Source of the DNA: Gemmatimonadota bacterium
GTDB lineage: Bacteria; JBHIER01; G020348925
DNA: 64,000 nucleotides
Direction of reading: 5' to 3'
Assembly: GCA_020348925.1 (NCBI GenBank)
Contig: CP070758.1
Coordinates: 1,669,590 to 1,733,589, forward strand
Shown: positions 62,454-64,000 of the stretch, one piece after another
Layout of the letters: every line of letters starts with the position of its first letter
Position numbering within the stretch: position 1 is the stretch's first letter
Made by a program: the position numbers and the translations under genes
The notes under the pieces: generated by a model
Told to the model about the DNA's origin: nothing
Database searches by the model: none
The model's input: the letters and a program-made list of their open reading frames with translations, nothing else

Positions 62454-62927
62454 ATGCAAGAACGATTGATGGAGATATTGTTAAAACTGCTTAGAGAGAT
62501 TGATGCCTCGGGGAATGACATGATTCGGTTGAAGGAGCTGTCGGATAAACTGAAGGGGCAGGGAATTTCTGAGTTGGAACTCGATGAGGCCCTGTCGTGG
62601 CTCACGGATCGGCTCCAGGCACAGACGTATGGTGCCACCGAACTGTTTTCCTCTGCTGGATCTGTACGTATACTGCATCCGGTGGAACGGATGGTGTTCA
62701 CACCTGAGGCATACGGCTACCTGCTCCAATTGGAGCACGCCCGTTTGATCGATAAAGATCAGATGGAAGCCGTGATCGACAGAGCCATGTCAAAAGGCTC
62801 ACGCGAAATAACGCTCACTGATATTAAAATGATTACTGCGGCAGTTGTATTCAGCCCGGAAAACTCGGATTGGATGACACCTGCAAGTGTGTTATCCGAT
62901 GATGACACAAAAATGAAGGTTCAATAG
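62454..62927 (+). CDS. smg: Smg/DUF494 family protein
   Basis: The 157-residue protein matches the Smg (DUF494) family. It starts MQERLMEILLKLLREI, and the segments DEALSWLTDRLQ (about residue 45) and VFTPEAYGYLLQLEHARLID (about 82-101) are typical. Smg is a small all-helical protein of unknown function. In gamma-proteobacteria it lies between dprA (smf) and topA. Here it also precedes topA by 18 bases, which supports the call, but no dprA is seen. Confidence 0.9.
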   Translation: MQERLMEILLKLLREIDASGNDMIRLKELSDKLKGQGISELELDEALSWLTDRLQAQTYGATELFSSAGSVRILHPVERMVFTPEAYGYLLQLEHARLIDKDQMEAVIDRAMSKGSREITLTDIKMITAAVVFSPENSDWMTPASVLSDDDTKMKVQ

Positions 62928-62945
62928 AGTTACTCACAGGGAATC

Positions 62946-64000
62946 ATGGGACGAACAGCTTTCAAATCATTAATGATCGTGGAATCTCCAGCAAAGGCGA
63001 AGACCATCGAAAAATTCTTAGGTGGTGAATTTGAAGTCAAGGCCTGCATGGGGCATGTCAAAGATCTGCCGGAACGAAAATTGGGAATCAGCCTGATCAA
63101 CCATTTTGAACCAACGTACGTTATTGTGCGAGGAAAAGCAAAAATTTTGCAGGACTTGCGAAAAGCTGCCAAAGATGCAAAAAACATCCTATTGGCTACT
63201 GATCCGGATCGGGAGGGTGAAGCCATCGCGTGGCATGTTGCTCAAGAAATTTCACCCGGTACCGACGGGAAAAGGCGGGTTCTGTTCAATGAAATCACTG
63301 AGAAGGCGGTTAAAAATGCGGTCAACAATCCGTCGGTAATCGACGAAAAAAAGGTGAATGCCCAGCAGGCCCGCAGGATCATGGATAGATTGGTGGGATA
63401 TCAAGTCAGTCCGCTTTTGTGGAAGACTGTAGCCAAGGGTCTGAGTGCTGGCCGCGTACAATCTGTTGCCTTGCGGCTTGTGTGCGAACGTGAACAGAGC
63501 ATTGCTTCTTTTATCTCTGAGGAGTATTGGTCTGTTCTTGCAGAGGTGAAAGGTGCCAGAAGTGACGCGTTTCAAGCAAAGCTCGTGTCTCTTCACGGTG
63601 AAAAAGTGGCCATACCGAACGAGAAGACGGCACAGGAGATAGTGGATGATCTCAAGGGGAAAACCTTCTCCGTTGAAGATATTAAAAAGAAAAAGGTCAA
63701 AAAAAATCCGCAACCACCGTTTATTACGAGCACCTTGCAACAGGAGGCAGCGCGCAAGCTTCGTTTCTCCCCCCAGAGAACGATGGTCCTTGCCCAGCAG
63801 CTCTATGAGGGTATTGATGTAGGCAATGGGGGCCTGGTTGGCCTGATCACATATATGCGAACTGATTCGACCAACATATCACCGCTGGCCCAAAATGAGG
63901 CTGCCAAGTTCATCGCCCAACGCTATGGAGAAAAGTTCCTTCCAGCAAAACCAAACGTTTACCGTAAAAAATCTCGCCGTGCCCAGGAAGCCCATGAAGC
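62946..64000 (+). CDS. topA: DNA topoisomerase I, N-terminal part
   Basis: TopA relaxes negative supercoils. The frame is open to the right edge, so about 351 of a usual 700-850 residues are seen. It begins MGRTAFKSLMIVESPAKAKT, the TOPRIM domain with Glu and the DPDREGEAIAWH metal motif (about residues 82-93). AGRVQSVALRL follows, then the active-site Tyr303 in ITYMRTDSTNIS. No zinc fingers can be checked since the C-terminus lies outside. It follows smg by 18 bases and is not broken within the window. Confidence 0.96.
   Translation, partial: MGRTAFKSLMIVESPAKAKTIEKFLGGEFEVKACMGHVKDLPERKLGISLINHFEPTYVIVRGKAKILQDLRKAAKDAKNILLATDPDREGEAIAWHVAQEISPGTDGKRRVLFNEITEKAVKNAVNNPSVIDEKKVNAQQARRIMDRLVGYQVSPLLWKTVAKGLSAGRVQSVALRLVCEREQSIASFISEEYWSVLAEVKGARSDAFQAKLVSLHGEKVAIPNEKTAQEIVDDLKGKTFSVEDIKKKKVKKNPQPPFITSTLQQEAARKLRFSPQRTMVLAQQLYEGIDVGNGGLVGLITYMRTDSTNISPLAQNEAAKFIAQRYGEKFLPAKPNVYRKKSRRAQEAHE

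Noticed and set aside
1-64000. Mobile elements, prophage, CRISPR, restriction or defence island, biosynthetic cluster, tRNA or rRNA genes
   Set aside because: No transposase, integrase, terminal repeats, spacer array, methylase or toxin pair, and no tRNA T-loop outside coding sequence; the HNH gene and radC alone do not make a defence or mobile locus.

Overview
This 64 kb window is ordinary bacterial chromosome: densely packed genes in long operons, ATGA stop/start overlaps, Shine-Dalgarno (SD) sites, and several near-consensus sigma70-type promoters with 16-17 bp spacers. The cell is a diderm with an LPS-type outer membrane: there is an Omp85/BamA-family protein, a heptose-7-phosphate kinase, a heptosyltransferase, the LapA/LapB pair and several lipoproteins. 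The GcvPA (two-subunit) glycine decarboxylase type, DUF3467, a long C-terminal tail on ribosomal protein S1, and an outer-membrane operon ending in an archaeal-type UbiA prenyltransferase together suggest an uncultured lineage near the FCB superphylum (Zixibacteria, KSB1 or Latescibacteria-like). That placement is inference. I saw no rRNA, tRNA, CRISPR array, insertion sequence, prophage or frameshifted gene.

Layout, left to right. 1-2382: folK (cut by the edge) with panB, panC and panD. 2546-8455: a promoter and small secreted protein, then a LytR_C membrane protein, rsfS, argS, a PfkB kinase, YjbQ and mtnA. 8746-15769, minus strand: an operon of an NHL-repeat lipoprotein, a 1092-residue predicted outer-membrane protein, a three-POTRA Omp85 protein and the UbiA enzyme. 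16441-24369: HNH nuclease, scpA, scpB, rluB, cmk, ispH, rpsA, mtaB, ending at a clear terminator. 24371-30957: miaB, lapA, lapB, a TPR-SPOR protein and mutS.

31044-33017, minus strand: a crotonase and a lipoprotein. 33473-36579: an ABC exporter pair and a TolB-like propeller protein. 36676-41298: grpE, dnaJ, rsmE and a B12-binding radical SAM protein, overlapping rpmB on the other strand. 42201-48778: a phosphoesterase, recG, queC, a DUF366 gene, queE, a double-PspC protein and a LiaF-like protein. 48854-56653, minus strand: one apparent nine-gene operon of heptose kinase, TPR protein, efp, accB, pilT, accC, gcvH, gcvPA and radC. 56674-57181: DUF3467, divergent from it. 57220-61396, minus strand: heptosyltransferase, a second PfkB kinase, hflK and hflC. 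61695-64000: a THEP1-type NTPase, smg and topA (cut by the edge).

Most genes are housekeeping: pantothenate and folate synthesis, translation and tRNA modification, chromosome segregation, DNA repair, fatty acid synthesis, protein quality control and LPS assembly. The least described part is the outer-membrane operon at 8746-15769. The other points worth attention are an arginyl-tRNA synthetase without the HIGH motif, an inverted repeat at the start of the grpE transcript, a symmetric divergent promoter, pilT inside the acc operon, and DUF366 inside a queuosine cluster.
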